Origin: Gammaproteobacteria bacterium
GTDB lineage: Bacteria; Pseudomonadota; Gammaproteobacteria; Ga0077536
Direction: 5' to 3'
NCBI GenBank assembly: GCA_016191285.1
Contig: JACPPA010000041.1
Span: forward strand, 1-61,452
Length of the DNA stretch: 61,452 bases
The stretch's first letter is position 1. Every line of letters starts with the position of its first letter. Made by a program: the position numbers and the translations under genes. The notes below the pieces were generated by a model, which was not told the origin of the DNA, ran no database searches, and saw only the letters and a program-made list of their open reading frames with translations. This document shows positions 44,547 to 53,607 of the stretch, piece after piece.

Positions 44547-45356
44547 ATGAAGATATGGCATCAGAGCTTTACCGATCTCGACAGGCTGCCAGGCTACGCC
44601 GGCATGCTCGCTGAGCTCGGCCGACGGATCTGTTCGGCGGGCACCGTCGTGGATCTTCATGGAGTGCGACCGGACACCTATCCGCCAGGCGTCGCGCCGG
44701 TCGATGTGGGTGGGTACCGCTGGGTTCTGGAGATGATTCAGTTTCAGATCGTCGAGAACTGCATTCTCGCGGAGCGCGAGGGCTACGATGCGGTCGCAAT
44801 CAGTTGCTTCGTCGATCCAGGTCTGGAACTGGTTCGCAGTCTGGTGGACATCCCTGTCGTGAGTTCGCTGGAAACGGCGCTTCTCGTGTCGTCCACCATC
44901 GGACGCCGGCCCGGGCTTCTGACGCTGGACGACTCGATGGTGCGAATGATCGAGCGATTGGTCGGCGACTACGGCTTTCGCGAACGCCTGGTCGGTATCG
45001 ACCACCTCCAGCCACCCCTCACCGAACTTGACCTGGACAAGGGGTTCAACGGCTCGGCAGAGCTCGTCGAGACGTTCCGTGCGAATGCACGTCGGCTGAT
45101 TGCCAAAGGTGCTGATGTGCTGATTCCCGCGGAAGGTGTCTTGAATTCGCTCATGGTGCGCAATGCGCTGGAGGAAGTCGACGGCGTTCCGGTGCTGGAC
45201 TCGTACGGCGCAGTATTGGCCATGGCCGAAATGCTCGTACATCTGAGAGAACGGGCCGGGCTGCGCGTGAGTCGATCCGGAGCCTACTCGAGGCCACCGG
45301 CGTCCACCGTAGAACATATTCGCGCGGTAACGGCACGGACACTTCAGTGCGCGTGA
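44547..45356 (+). CDS. Asp/Glu/hydantoin racemase-family protein
   Basis: A 269-residue protein from ATG 44547, with GGAGAAG before it. It has the two-lobed fold with AISCFVDPG (the first catalytic Cys) and PVVSSLETALLV, but the second conserved Cys, usually in an xxGC loop, is replaced in VLIPAEGVLNSLM. With one Cys it may act as an isomerase (compare maleate isomerase) or decarboxylase rather than a racemase. It follows the OYE gene by about 90 bases. Confidence 0.78.
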   Translation: MKIWHQSFTDLDRLPGYAGMLAELGRRICSAGTVVDLHGVRPDTYPPGVAPVDVGGYRWVLEMIQFQIVENCILAEREGYDAVAISCFVDPGLELVRSLVDIPVVSSLETALLVSSTIGRRPGLLTLDDSMVRMIERLVGDYGFRERLVGIDHLQPPLTELDLDKGFNGSAELVETFRANARRLIAKGADVLIPAEGVLNSLMVRNALEEVDGVPVLDSYGAVLAMAEMLVHLRERAGLRVSRSGAYSRPPASTVEHIRAVTARTLQCA

Positions 45357-45433
45357 CCATCTGAGATCTCGATCGCGGCACGCGTGACAACCTTGCAGTA
45401 CATCCATTCAAATTGACGTTCACGGAGTAAGCA

Positions 45434-46519
45434 ATGCGCAGAGAAAAAATCCGGGTCGGCATTGTCGGCACCGGCAGTTGGACACAGTACGGCCATCTTC
45501 CCGCACTGCAATTGCTCGACGAGTTCGAAATATTTGCGATAGCGGGCCGCAAGAAGGAAAAAGCGAAAGAGATTGCGAGGAAATTTAATATCCCGCATGC
45601 CTTCGATGACGAGCAAGCGATCGTCAATCATCCTAATATCGATCTTGTCGTGATCCTGACACCGGCCCTCGACCATGCGCGGCTCGCCAGAACTGTGATT
45701 GCTGCGCGCAAGGATGTCTATAGCGAATGGCCGCTTTCGACTACGACGACCGAATCAGAAGAGTTGTTGGCCCTGGCCGAAGCCAAAGGCGTTCGGCATA
45801 TCGTTGGCCTACAACGCCGCTTCGGCCCGAGCGCGCGCTATATGCGAGACTTGGTCAAGCAAGGGTATGTAGGGCAAATGCGTTCCGCTCGCATGACCGT
45901 CAGCGTGGATGCTTTCCCGCCTGTCATGCCGGCCATCTATTCGTGGAGTTTCGATGTCGCGAACTTCGCCAACACAGTTTCCGTTTATGTGGGCCATTTT
46001 GGAGATGTGCTGTTTAACGCCGTTGGGTTCCCGGAAGCGCTGACTGCAATCGTCAAGAATCAGTATCCCGTTATCACCATTCCGGAAACGGGGGAGAAGG
46101 TTCCCACTGTCCGACCGGATGCGGTGATGGCAATCGGCACTTTAGAAAACGGCTCACTATTCTCGATCCAGATCGAAGGCGCCCAGCGCCATCGTACTGG
46201 TCTTCAAATCGACATCACCGGCACGGAGGGAGTTTTGCGCATAACAAATGCGCGTGCCTTCGAAAACAAGGACGATAATATCGTCGAAGGCGTGAATGGC
46301 GATGGAGACACTTTATCCCCCCTTCCCGTGCCGGCCGAATATCGGCCGCTTGTCAACTCTGGCTTGGACGTCAGCCAGCAAGACGTGGCGTATCTCTACT
46401 CGGCTTATGCGCGAGACAGAAACAACGGGACATCGGAAGCCAGCAACTTTAAGGACGCTGTTAAAGAACATCGAGTAATCGATCAGATGTTTCAAACGTC
46501 TGAGGCCGTATTCGTATAA
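45434..46519 (+). CDS. Gfo/Idh/MocA-family oxidoreductase
   Basis: A 361-residue NAD(P)-dependent dehydrogenase. The Rossmann start KIRVGIVGTGSWTQYGHLPA has the GxGxx(A/G) pattern; SEWPLSTTT is the usual EKP-like motif variant. The family oxidises sugars, inositols and related polyols or reduces imines; the C-terminal alpha/beta domain sets the substrate. DNA of this gene is slightly AT-richer than its neighbours, a hint of separate acquisition. A GGAGTAA lies before ATG 45434. Confidence 0.88.
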   Translation: MRREKIRVGIVGTGSWTQYGHLPALQLLDEFEIFAIAGRKKEKAKEIARKFNIPHAFDDEQAIVNHPNIDLVVILTPALDHARLARTVIAARKDVYSEWPLSTTTTESEELLALAEAKGVRHIVGLQRRFGPSARYMRDLVKQGYVGQMRSARMTVSVDAFPPVMPAIYSWSFDVANFANTVSVYVGHFGDVLFNAVGFPEALTAIVKNQYPVITIPETGEKVPTVRPDAVMAIGTLENGSLFSIQIEGAQRHRTGLQIDITGTEGVLRITNARAFENKDDNIVEGVNGDGDTLSPLPVPAEYRPLVNSGLDVSQQDVAYLYSAYARDRNNGTSEASNFKDAVKEHRVIDQMFQTSEAVFV

Positions 46520-46692
46520 GGAACTACAGGGCCGGCTAGGTTTGACGCGTTCGTCTTTTTCATCGTGCTCGGTTCACTTGGGCCAACGGCACTACACGCC
46601 CTAATCCACCATCGCGCATATCTAATTCTTTGACCCACTTATAGTCCGTACATTGAAATATCTTCAATCAGCGACTAACTGCGCAAGTTGGG
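46520..46692. other. AT-rich gap between Gfo/Idh gene and hypothetical ORF
   Basis: About 170 bases without coding character. It is locally AT-rich and lies between convergent genes, so transcription ends are expected here, but no good terminator hairpin is visible. Confidence 0.4.
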
Positions 46693-46932
46693 TTAATTTT
46701 TCCAATTGTGTTCACGGCGACTTAATGCGCGCAAGCCTAACGTCTGCTTGAGAGATTTCTGGAGCGCCTTTCGCAGCAACTCTTCATCGATGAGATCGAT
46801 CGCAGAATGCAACGCACCGAAATCAAGACCATGCCGTTGGACTGTTTCGAGCTGGACGGTGACAGGCCGCCCAACGCTTTTATGTTTCGGCGCCAGGCTC
46901 CGAACGGCGACCCGAATGATCGGGAGCGGCAT
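46693..46932 (-). CDS. Small hypothetical protein
   Basis: A 79-residue frame (ATG 46932), downstream of and overlapping by 53 bases the GST gene in another frame. The sequence LHSAIDLIDEELLRKALQKS has the composition of a real helical protein, but I recognise no family. It could be a short gene of its own, or the remnant of a C-terminal extension after a frameshift. There is no clear ribosome binding site. Confidence 0.35.
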   Translation of the reverse strand: MPLPIIRVAVRSLAPKHKSVGRPVTVQLETVQRHGLDFGALHSAIDLIDEELLRKALQKSLKQTLGLRALSRREHNWKN

Positions 46933-47602
46933 CCATTACGCGCCGCCGCCAAGCCATTATTCGAGGCATCTTTGACGTCGCCTCGACGACTTCGCGCGTG
47001 CACAGCAAAGCGTTGAGTTGCGGGACTACTGAGAGATCCGCAATGGAAAGGTGACTTCCGACGAGCCATCCGCCGTCACCGACCAGCCCATCGATGGCAT
47101 GCAAATGACGCTCAGCGTCGCGCACCACCTGATCGACGGGTTTCCTGCCAAGGCCCTGCGCCGTTGTCATCGCCTTGGCTGCTTTCTCGACAAAATCAGC
47201 AACTTGGTGCTCCGGAACACTGGGCATCGTTGCCGCAAAGCTGGGTACGAGCGGGAGGAGGTTGTGCCGCCAGGCAAGCCGCATCTCAATCTCGTAGAGA
47301 TAAAGACTCTCGTCTGCCCAGTCCTCGATAACGTGCGCCAGCGCCCGGTCACGCGTTGCATTCGGTAGAACCGTGGGATCAGGCGCGATTCGTTCGAGAT
47401 ATTCGGCGATGTCGGTCGAATCCCAAACCTTGGTGCCGTCATGGTCGATAGCCGGAAACTTCCCAATAGGACTGACATCGCGGTAGTCGGCAACGGCAGC
47501 CCGAGGGACATCGATGAGGCGGTACGGTAGCGCCTTATAACCCAGTAGCCGTCGAATTTTCTCGCAAAAGGGCGACGTCGGGAATTGGTACAGCGTGATC
47601 AT
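46880..47602 (-). CDS. Glutathione S-transferase-family protein
   Basis: A 240-residue thioredoxin-fold GST from ATG 47602, four bases after the flavoprotein stop. ITLYQFPTSPFCEKIRRLL holds the glutathione-activating region (Ser/Cys near SPFC), KFPAIDHDGTKVWDSTDIAEYL is the GSH-binding block, and the C-terminal helical domain has GSHLSIADLSVVPQLNAL. The C-terminus beyond RIMAWRRRV is atypical. It may isomerise a maleyl-type intermediate, as maleylpyruvate isomerases do, or detoxify. It is operonic with the flavoprotein. Confidence 0.85.
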   Translation of the reverse strand: MITLYQFPTSPFCEKIRRLLGYKALPYRLIDVPRAAVADYRDVSPIGKFPAIDHDGTKVWDSTDIAEYLERIAPDPTVLPNATRDRALAHVIEDWADESLYLYEIEMRLAWRHNLLPLVPSFAATMPSVPEHQVADFVEKAAKAMTTAQGLGRKPVDQVVRDAERHLHAIDGLVGDGGWLVGSHLSIADLSVVPQLNALLCTREVVEATSKMPRIMAWRRRVMDAAPDHSGRRSEPGAET

Positions 47603-47606
47603 GCGT

Positions 47607-49139
47607 TCAGCCTTTCCGTGCGACCGCGCTCGCGGCGTGGCGCCCCGCGCGACGGCCAAACGTCACGCCACGTAACACCGAGGTCGCACCAATATAGTTG
47701 CCGTAGATTATGCCCATCGTTTCACCCGCGGCATAAAGGCCAGGGATAAGGGCGCCGCTGGTGCGGACAACCTCCCCGTCTTTGGTGGTCTTGAGACCTC
47801 CGCAGGTAAACGTCACTGAGGAAATAATTGGGAAACAACCAAATGGGCCCTTCATGAGGGGACGCGCCCAGTTCGATTTCGGTGGAACCAAGCCTTCCGT
47901 GGAGAAGCCATCCATTACGGTCGTCCAATCGAACGGCTCTCCCCGGTTGTACGCCTCCACCGCTGCTGCATCGTCGCGGCGATAGGCAAAGGCCCTCGAC
48001 TGCGAACAGGCGTTGTTGAATATACGCACCGTCGCTTCCAGTGCGTCGACTGGCAGCCCGACCTTGCTAGCGAGTTCCGCGATGCTGTTTGCCTGCAACG
48101 GTTGCTGATCGCTACGGATCATCCGCCGCCATGCAGGAACATCGTCGATTGAGGCGTCATAGACGAAATACCCGATCCCGTCCGGTTGGCGATTTATCTG
48201 TCGGCAGTGTTCTTCGAGAAATCCGAGAGGATCGGCGGGTGCCTCATCCATGAAGCGCTCACCACGGGCGTTGACGACAATGCCGAACGGATAGGCGCCC
48301 ACTAGAGCCTCAGAAACACTCGATCGCGGATCAATTGGTTGACGATGGCATTCGGCAAAATCACCGGCGGGTGCCGCGCCGATGTCGAGCGCGAGACGGA
48401 TACCTTCTCCCTTGTTGTACCAGCCACCCGTCGCGACTGGCCGCGTGTAACGCATGGTGGTCCCCAAATATTGCGCCAGCATTGCCGGATTGCCTTCGAA
48501 TCCGCCACAGGCAAGGATCGTTTTTTTGGCTCGGACACGCATGCTACCCTCCTGGCTGTGGACCGCGTGCACGCCGGCAACACCGAGATCCTCATCGAGA
48601 AGGAACTGAATGGCGGTCATTTCATAAAGAATGTTGGCGCCCTTGCGTTCGATGATTGGAGCCAGTGTTTCGATCAGCGCTTCGCCGCCGCCGTATATGC
48701 CGATCAGGGGTGCCGGGAAGATGAAAGGATATTCCATCACGCGAAACCGGACGCCATGGCCTTCGAGCCATTTCAGCGTGGGCGGTACGCTGGATGCAAA
48801 CGCGTCAAGAACGTCTGGATCGAGATAGGGGAGCGTGCGCAGGAGAGAGGACCAAGTCTCGCGAGGTTGGGCAGACTCGGCAATTTGTGCCGGCGTTATA
48901 TGGTAACCGGCCTGTGCAGCATAGCCTTCCACAAAATCATCCGATATCTGAAAGTTGGGCGCTACTCCGCCCTTAAGTCGCAGCAGTGCTTCTGTCCAAC
49001 GTGTATTTCCGCCACGATGCGCAATGGGCGAGCGCTCCAAAACGATGACGGAAGCCCCGGACTCGAGTGCGGCAAGTGCGCTCGTAAGGCCCGCCGCGCC
49101 ACATCCTACGACAAGCACATCGCACTCATTTTCAACCAT
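47607..49139 (-). CDS. FAD-dependent dehydrogenase, tricarballylate dehydrogenase/fumarate reductase-like
   Basis: A 510-residue flavoprotein. CDVLVVGCGAAGLTSALAAL is the dinucleotide fold; a GGNTRWTEALLRL region, GIYGGGEALIETLAP and the C-terminal GGLKTTKDGEV...GLYAAGE are the FAD_binding_2 layout. The closest described relatives are TcuA-type tricarballylate dehydrogenases and 3-ketosteroid or fumarate-reductase subunits that add or remove C=C beside a carboxyl. A good ribosome binding site (GAGAGG) precedes ATG 49139. Divergent from the ALDH gene. Confidence 0.87.
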   Translation of the reverse strand: MVENECDVLVVGCGAAGLTSALAALESGASVIVLERSPIAHRGGNTRWTEALLRLKGGVAPNFQISDDFVEGYAAQAGYHITPAQIAESAQPRETWSSLLRTLPYLDPDVLDAFASSVPPTLKWLEGHGVRFRVMEYPFIFPAPLIGIYGGGEALIETLAPIIERKGANILYEMTAIQFLLDEDLGVAGVHAVHSQEGSMRVRAKKTILACGGFEGNPAMLAQYLGTTMRYTRPVATGGWYNKGEGIRLALDIGAAPAGDFAECHRQPIDPRSSVSEALVGAYPFGIVVNARGERFMDEAPADPLGFLEEHCRQINRQPDGIGYFVYDASIDDVPAWRRMIRSDQQPLQANSIAELASKVGLPVDALEATVRIFNNACSQSRAFAYRRDDAAAVEAYNRGEPFDWTTVMDGFSTEGLVPPKSNWARPLMKGPFGCFPIISSVTFTCGGLKTTKDGEVVRTSGALIPGLYAAGETMGIIYGNYIGATSVLRGVTFGRRAGRHAASAVARKG

Positions 49140-49441
49140 GGTCTACCTCTCTATTTTTTTCATCGTACGAAAGCACAAGCCAATAGAAATAACGGCCAAA
49201 ATTGTCAGTGCAGCGCTACGAATGTCCGCCACTTAGTTTGCGAATAATGCACCGCTGCGTGGCGCGTTCCACTGTGCTCGCGGAAATACTACATATGTGA
49301 TGATTGGCGACCCCGGCCGGAGGATCCGGGTATAGGCATCACGGTTGTAATATCTCGCACCCGCGCCCGCTAATAGCGAGACGGAGCGCGCGGCAAGGCA
49401 ATAGTATCGAACGCATATGTCGCAACGAGGGGCGTGACTAG
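49140..49441. other. Divergent regulatory region between flavoprotein and ALDH genes
   Basis: No gene. The promoters for the leftward flavoprotein-GST operon and the rightward ALDH-to-lyase operon must lie here. ACATATGT near 49292-49299 is a palindrome, and AGGGGCGTGACTAG lies just before the ALDH ATG. Likely binding site(s) for the IclR-family regulator encoded in this cluster. Confidence 0.45.
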
Positions 49442-50878
49442 ATGACTATTCAACGGCTGGAACATTTCATCAACGGTGTCACTTCACCGCCTGCGAGCGG
49501 CGCATACGTGGAGGGTTTCAACCCCGCGAGTGGCGCGGTGATCTCGCACGTCGCGCGCGGCACTGCCAACGACGTCGATGCTGCGGTCGCCGCCGCGAAA
49601 GCCGCTCTGCCGGCCTGGCGCGATATGCGCCCGATCGCGCGCGGACGCATCCTGACGGAAATGGCGCGTGCCATCCGCGCTCACGCGGATGAGCTTGCCG
49701 CGATTGAGCGGCGTGAGACTGGCAAGGCCGTCGCTCAGGCACGCGGTGAGATCGAGGGTGTTGCGCTGTACTTCGAGTTCTATGGCGGACTCGCGACTGC
49801 ACTCCAGGGCGAGCAGATTAACCTCGGTAACGGCTATCACAGCTACACGCGCCGCGAGCCCTACGGTGTGATCGCGGCGATCCTGCCCTGGAACGCGCCG
49901 CTGAATCAGGCAGCGAGAGCGTGCTCGCCCGCGCTCGCGGCCGGCAACACGGTTATTGCAAAGCCTTCGGAGGCGACCTCCGGCTCCGTACTGGAACTCG
50001 CTCGCATCGCGGTGCAGGAGTGCGGTTTGCCCAAGGGCGTTTTCAATGTCGTCACGGGGCTAGGTAAGGAAGTCGGGGAGCCACTGGTGGCGCATCGCGA
50101 TGTGCGCAAAGTCGCCTTTACGGGTTCCGTCCGTGCTGGTCGCGAGGTTGGGCGTGTGGCCGCCGAGCGCATCCTGCCGTTAACGTTAGAGTTGGGTGGC
50201 AAGAGCCCCGATATCGTTTTCGCCGACGCTGATCTAACACTGGCTGCGCCGGGAGTAGTCCGCGGTTTTCTAATGAATGCGGGCCAAGTCTGCCTGGCGG
50301 GTACGCGTATCCTCGTGGAACGCTCCATTCACGATACGTTGGTAAACATGCTGGCGGAGAGTATGCGCACGATGCGCGCCGGCAGCGGAGACGCCGAAAT
50401 TGGACCCATGACTACGCGGGGACAGTACGAGAAAGTCCAGGAGTACTACGAGATTGCTAGGGCTGAGGGCGCTACTGCGATGATTGGCGGCGCCTTGCCG
50501 GACCCGCATGGTCTCGACGGCGGCTGGTATGTCTCGCCCACGCTCTACGCCGGCGTGACGAACCACATGCGTATCGCGCGGGAGGAGATTTTCGGTCCCG
50601 TGGCGTGCGTGATCCCGTTCGCTACGGAGGCGGAGGCGATCGAAATCGCCAACGACACCGAATACGGTCTCGGCGCGGGACTATGGACCCGCGACCTCGC
50701 GCGTGCTCACCGGGTGGCGGCGCAGCTCGACGCCGGACAAATCTATGTCAACGAGTACCTCGCCGGCGGCGTTGAGACGCCGCTCGGCGGATACAAATCC
50801 AGCGGCTACGGCCGCGAAAAAGGTCTCGAAGCGCTGCATCACTACACGCACGTTAAGTGCGTCACGATCAAGCTGTAG
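49442..50878 (+). CDS. NAD(P)-dependent aldehyde dehydrogenase
   Basis: A 478-residue enzyme of the betaine-aldehyde/gamma-aminobutyraldehyde dehydrogenase type. Catalytic Glu is in LELGGKSP and the nucleophile Cys in NAGQVCLAGT; PWNAPLNQAARACSPALAAG is the cofactor segment. It oxidises an aldehyde to a carboxylate and could supply the acid that the CoA genes activate. First gene of the plus-strand operon. Confidence 0.93.
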   Translation: MTIQRLEHFINGVTSPPASGAYVEGFNPASGAVISHVARGTANDVDAAVAAAKAALPAWRDMRPIARGRILTEMARAIRAHADELAAIERRETGKAVAQARGEIEGVALYFEFYGGLATALQGEQINLGNGYHSYTRREPYGVIAAILPWNAPLNQAARACSPALAAGNTVIAKPSEATSGSVLELARIAVQECGLPKGVFNVVTGLGKEVGEPLVAHRDVRKVAFTGSVRAGREVGRVAAERILPLTLELGGKSPDIVFADADLTLAAPGVVRGFLMNAGQVCLAGTRILVERSIHDTLVNMLAESMRTMRAGSGDAEIGPMTTRGQYEKVQEYYEIARAEGATAMIGGALPDPHGLDGGWYVSPTLYAGVTNHMRIAREEIFGPVACVIPFATEAEAIEIANDTEYGLGAGLWTRDLARAHRVAAQLDAGQIYVNEYLAGGVETPLGGYKSSGYGREKGLEALHHYTHVKCVTIKL

Positions 50879-50961
50879 TGGGTGGGCGTGGGCGACGCCC
50901 GACCATCTAATGAAACGCTGCCTTTTGCAGAGATTCCCCAACCGCGACAAAGGATAATCAC

Positions 50962-51828
50962 ATGGCCGAATTGCGCCCCCGTCGTTCCGTTTTGTACATG
51001 CCAGCCGCTAACGAGCGTGCGCTGCAAAAGGCGAAAGGGGTGGCAGCAGACGCGCTCATCTTTGACTTGGAAGATGCGGTCGCTCCCGATTCCAAAGAGG
51101 CTGCGCGTGCCAATGCAGTCGCGGCGGCCTCTTCGCGTGAGTACGGCAGGAAGGAAATCACCATTCGCTGCAACAGCCTGAGCACGCCGTGGGGCGCCGA
51201 TGACATCGCGGCGGCTGCTCAAAGCCGCGCGGTGGCGGTGGTCATTCCAAAGGTCAATAACGTTGCCGACGTCGCTGCCGTATCAGCTGCGCTGGACAGA
51301 GGTGGCGCACCCGCTGGCATGACCATTTGGGCAATGATCGAAACACCAGAAGCCATCTTCAACGTGCGCAGCATTGCCGCACATGCACGCGTGAACGTAT
51401 TGGTGATGGGAACCAATGATCTCGCCAAAGAATTGCGTGCAAAACAAGTCCCAGGTCGGCACCCGCTTGTCCCGCACTTGTCGACGGCCCTTCTGGCAGC
51501 ACGCGAAGGACACAAAGTAATTCTTGATGGCGTGTACAACGACATCAAGAACAACAATGGATTCCTTGCTGAGTGCGCGCAAGGCGCCGAGATGGGCTTT
51601 GACGGCAAGCCCTTGATTCACCCCGACCAAGTGGTGGGCGCAAATGAAACGTGGGCGCCAAGTGACGCCGAAGTAGAACACGCACGTCGCGTGATTGCTG
51701 CTTTTGACGAAGCGCTCGCGGCTGGCAAGGGTGTTGTGCAGATCGATGGCCGCATGATTGAGAACTTGCATGTCGACAACGCCCGTCGGGTCATTGCGAT
51801 CGCCACGGCGATTGCATCAATGCAGTGA
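50962..51828 (+). CDS. CitE/HpcH-type CoA-ester lyase (1 of 3)
   Basis: A 288-residue TIM-barrel protein of the HpcH/HpaI aldolase (CitE) family. RSVLYMPAANERAL opens it, LIFDLEDAVAPDSK has the metal-binding Glu/Asp, and GFDGKPLIHPDQV is the conserved end. Relatives are citramalyl-CoA, malyl-CoA or HMG-CoA-type lyases. Its AAAGGAT ribosome site lies eight bases before ATG. It is one of three such enzymes in this cluster. Confidence 0.9.
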   Translation: MAELRPRRSVLYMPAANERALQKAKGVAADALIFDLEDAVAPDSKEAARANAVAAASSREYGRKEITIRCNSLSTPWGADDIAAAAQSRAVAVVIPKVNNVADVAAVSAALDRGGAPAGMTIWAMIETPEAIFNVRSIAAHARVNVLVMGTNDLAKELRAKQVPGRHPLVPHLSTALLAAREGHKVILDGVYNDIKNNNGFLAECAQGAEMGFDGKPLIHPDQVVGANETWAPSDAEVEHARRVIAAFDEALAAGKGVVQIDGRMIENLHVDNARRVIAIATAIASMQ

Positions 51829-51933
51829 CCGCAAAGGGCAATGCATCACGTACATGTTGGTTTTCTGCGCCCCCTCGCTCCGACCGACGATTTTGCGCAT
51901 AGTCTCAGCACGTCACACGACAAGCAGAGAAAA

Positions 51934-52443
51934 ATGAGCCAGGACATCATTGCGCGCGCCAAGCCCCGTGAAAAGGGCCACTGGTACGAGGATTTCAAGC
52001 TTGGTCGCGAATTTGTGCATCATTGGGGGCGCACGATCTCGCAGGCCGAGAACGCGCTCTTTACGACCCTCACGCTGCACTTCAATCCGCAATACACGAA
52101 TGTCGAAGTCGCAAGAGCCATGGGCCACCCCGACACGCCGGTCAACCCGCTGATGGTGTTCAACACTGTCTTCGGTCTGTCCGTTCAGGATCTGAGCGAG
52201 CACGGCACGGCGTTTCTGGGCGTCAACGAGCTTTCGTTCGCCCAGCCCTTCTATCCCGGCGACACGGTGTTTGCGCGCTCCACGGTGATCGAACGGCGGC
52301 TGTCTTCCAGCAAGCAAGGCATGGGGATCGTGGGCTGGCACACCAAAGGGTTCAACCAGCGCGGCGAACTGGTCTGCGAGTTCAAGCGCTCCAATCTTGT
52401 TTTCCTGCGCGACCCCGGCGCGGCGAAGGAAGCGACGCGATGA
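51934..52443 (+). CDS. MaoC-family (hotdog) hydratase/dehydratase
   Basis: A 169-residue protein from ATG 51934; the frame is open further up. WYEDFKLGREFVHHWGRTIS is the first MaoC hotdog strand-helix, VFGLSVQDLSEHGTAFLGV the middle helix and YPGDTVFARSTVIERR the end. It is similar to the first half of the mesaconyl-CoA hydratase (beta-methylmalyl-CoA dehydratase) in length and motif. It likely adds water to an enoyl-type CoA ester. Its stop overlaps the next ATG. Confidence 0.85.
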   Translation: MSQDIIARAKPREKGHWYEDFKLGREFVHHWGRTISQAENALFTTLTLHFNPQYTNVEVARAMGHPDTPVNPLMVFNTVFGLSVQDLSEHGTAFLGVNELSFAQPFYPGDTVFARSTVIERRLSSSKQGMGIVGWHTKGFNQRGELVCEFKRSNLVFLRDPGAAKEATR

Positions 52444-53597
52444 CGGCTTCGTACATGACCGAAGAGCGGCGCATGATTCAGGCGCAGGCGCGCGAGTTCA
52501 CGCTGCGGGAGGTGCTGCCGGTTGCGAATAAGCTCGATCCCGAGAAGGGCGACATCCCGATGGCGCTCCGCGAGAAGATGGCCGCGATGGGCTACTTCGG
52601 AATCCTCATCGACGAGGAATACGGCGGCCTGGGCCTTGGCGTGTTCGAATACTGTCTGGTGACCGAGGAGCTGGCGCGTGGCTGGATGAGCGTCGCCTCG
52701 ATCATCGCGCGCGCCAACAACCTGCCCGGCATCGAGAGGCTGTCGAAGGAACGGCAGAGGGAAATCATGCCTAAGGTGGCGCGCGGCGAATGGTTGGGCG
52801 CGTTCGCGATGTCGGAGCCGAACGCGGGTTCCGACATCAGCAACATCTCGTGCCGCGCGCGGCGTGACGGCGACAGCTGGGTCATTCACGGCAACAAATA
52901 TTGGTGCACTTTTGCGGATGGCGCGGATTACCTCGTGGTGCTCGCCCGGACCAGTCCGCCCCCGCCAGGCAAGAAGCACAAAGGCCTATCGGCTTTCATG
53001 ATTCCGAAAAAGCGCGGCGAGCTGCCGCCGGGGATCCACGGTGCACCAATCCCCAAGATCGGCTATTACGGCTGGAAAACGTGGGAACTCGCGTTCGACG
53101 AGTGCCGAGTGCCTGCAGACGCGATGCTCGGCGACGAAGGTGAAGGCTTCTATCTCGCGACGCAAGGGTTAGAGAAGGCACGTGCGCATACCGCGGCACG
53201 CGCGATCGGCCTTGCGCGCGGCGCACTGGAGGATTCGATTGCTTACGCCAACACGCGTGAGCAATTCGGCTCGGCCATCGGCAAGTTCCAGGCGATCCGC
53301 TTCAAGATCGCGCAGATGGCCACCGAAGTCGAGGCTGCGCGCCAACTCAACTATTTTGTCTGCACGCAGATCGACAGCGGCGGGCGCTGCGATCTCGAAG
53401 CGTCGATGACCAAGCTGTTTGCCACCGAAATGGCCGAGCGCGTGACCAGCGAGGGCCTACAGATCCACGGCGGCGCGGGCTACACAACCCTACATGCCGC
53501 CGAGCGCTATTGGCGAGACGCGCGGCTGACCAAGATTTTCGAGGGCACCTCCGAGATCCAGCTCAAGATCATCTCGGATCGGCTGCTCGGCAAATAA
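52440..53597 (+). CDS. Acyl-CoA dehydrogenase
   Basis: A 385-residue FAD enzyme that makes the alpha,beta double bond of an acyl-CoA. ATG 52440 overlaps the MaoC stop (ATGA). Signatures: YGGLGLGVFEYCLVTEEL, AFAMSEPNAGSDISNI (FAD contact) and ANTREQFGSAIGKFQAIRF; the catalytic base Glu is in IFEGTSEIQL. It could be a methylsuccinyl-CoA or glutaryl-CoA-type enzyme, but no motif settles the substrate. It is the desaturation step in the cluster. Confidence 0.93.
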   Translation: MTASYMTEERRMIQAQAREFTLREVLPVANKLDPEKGDIPMALREKMAAMGYFGILIDEEYGGLGLGVFEYCLVTEELARGWMSVASIIARANNLPGIERLSKERQREIMPKVARGEWLGAFAMSEPNAGSDISNISCRARRDGDSWVIHGNKYWCTFADGADYLVVLARTSPPPPGKKHKGLSAFMIPKKRGELPPGIHGAPIPKIGYYGWKTWELAFDECRVPADAMLGDEGEGFYLATQGLEKARAHTAARAIGLARGALEDSIAYANTREQFGSAIGKFQAIRFKIAQMATEVEAARQLNYFVCTQIDSGGRCDLEASMTKLFATEMAERVTSEGLQIHGGAGYTTLHAAERYWRDARLTKIFEGTSEIQLKIISDRLLGK

Positions 53598-53607
53598 GGA
53601 ATAACCC

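Noticed and set aside
48339-49247. Plus-strand frame of 302 codons over the flavoprotein gene
   Set aside because: Antisense to a clear FAD-binding protein with a ribosome site and motifs.
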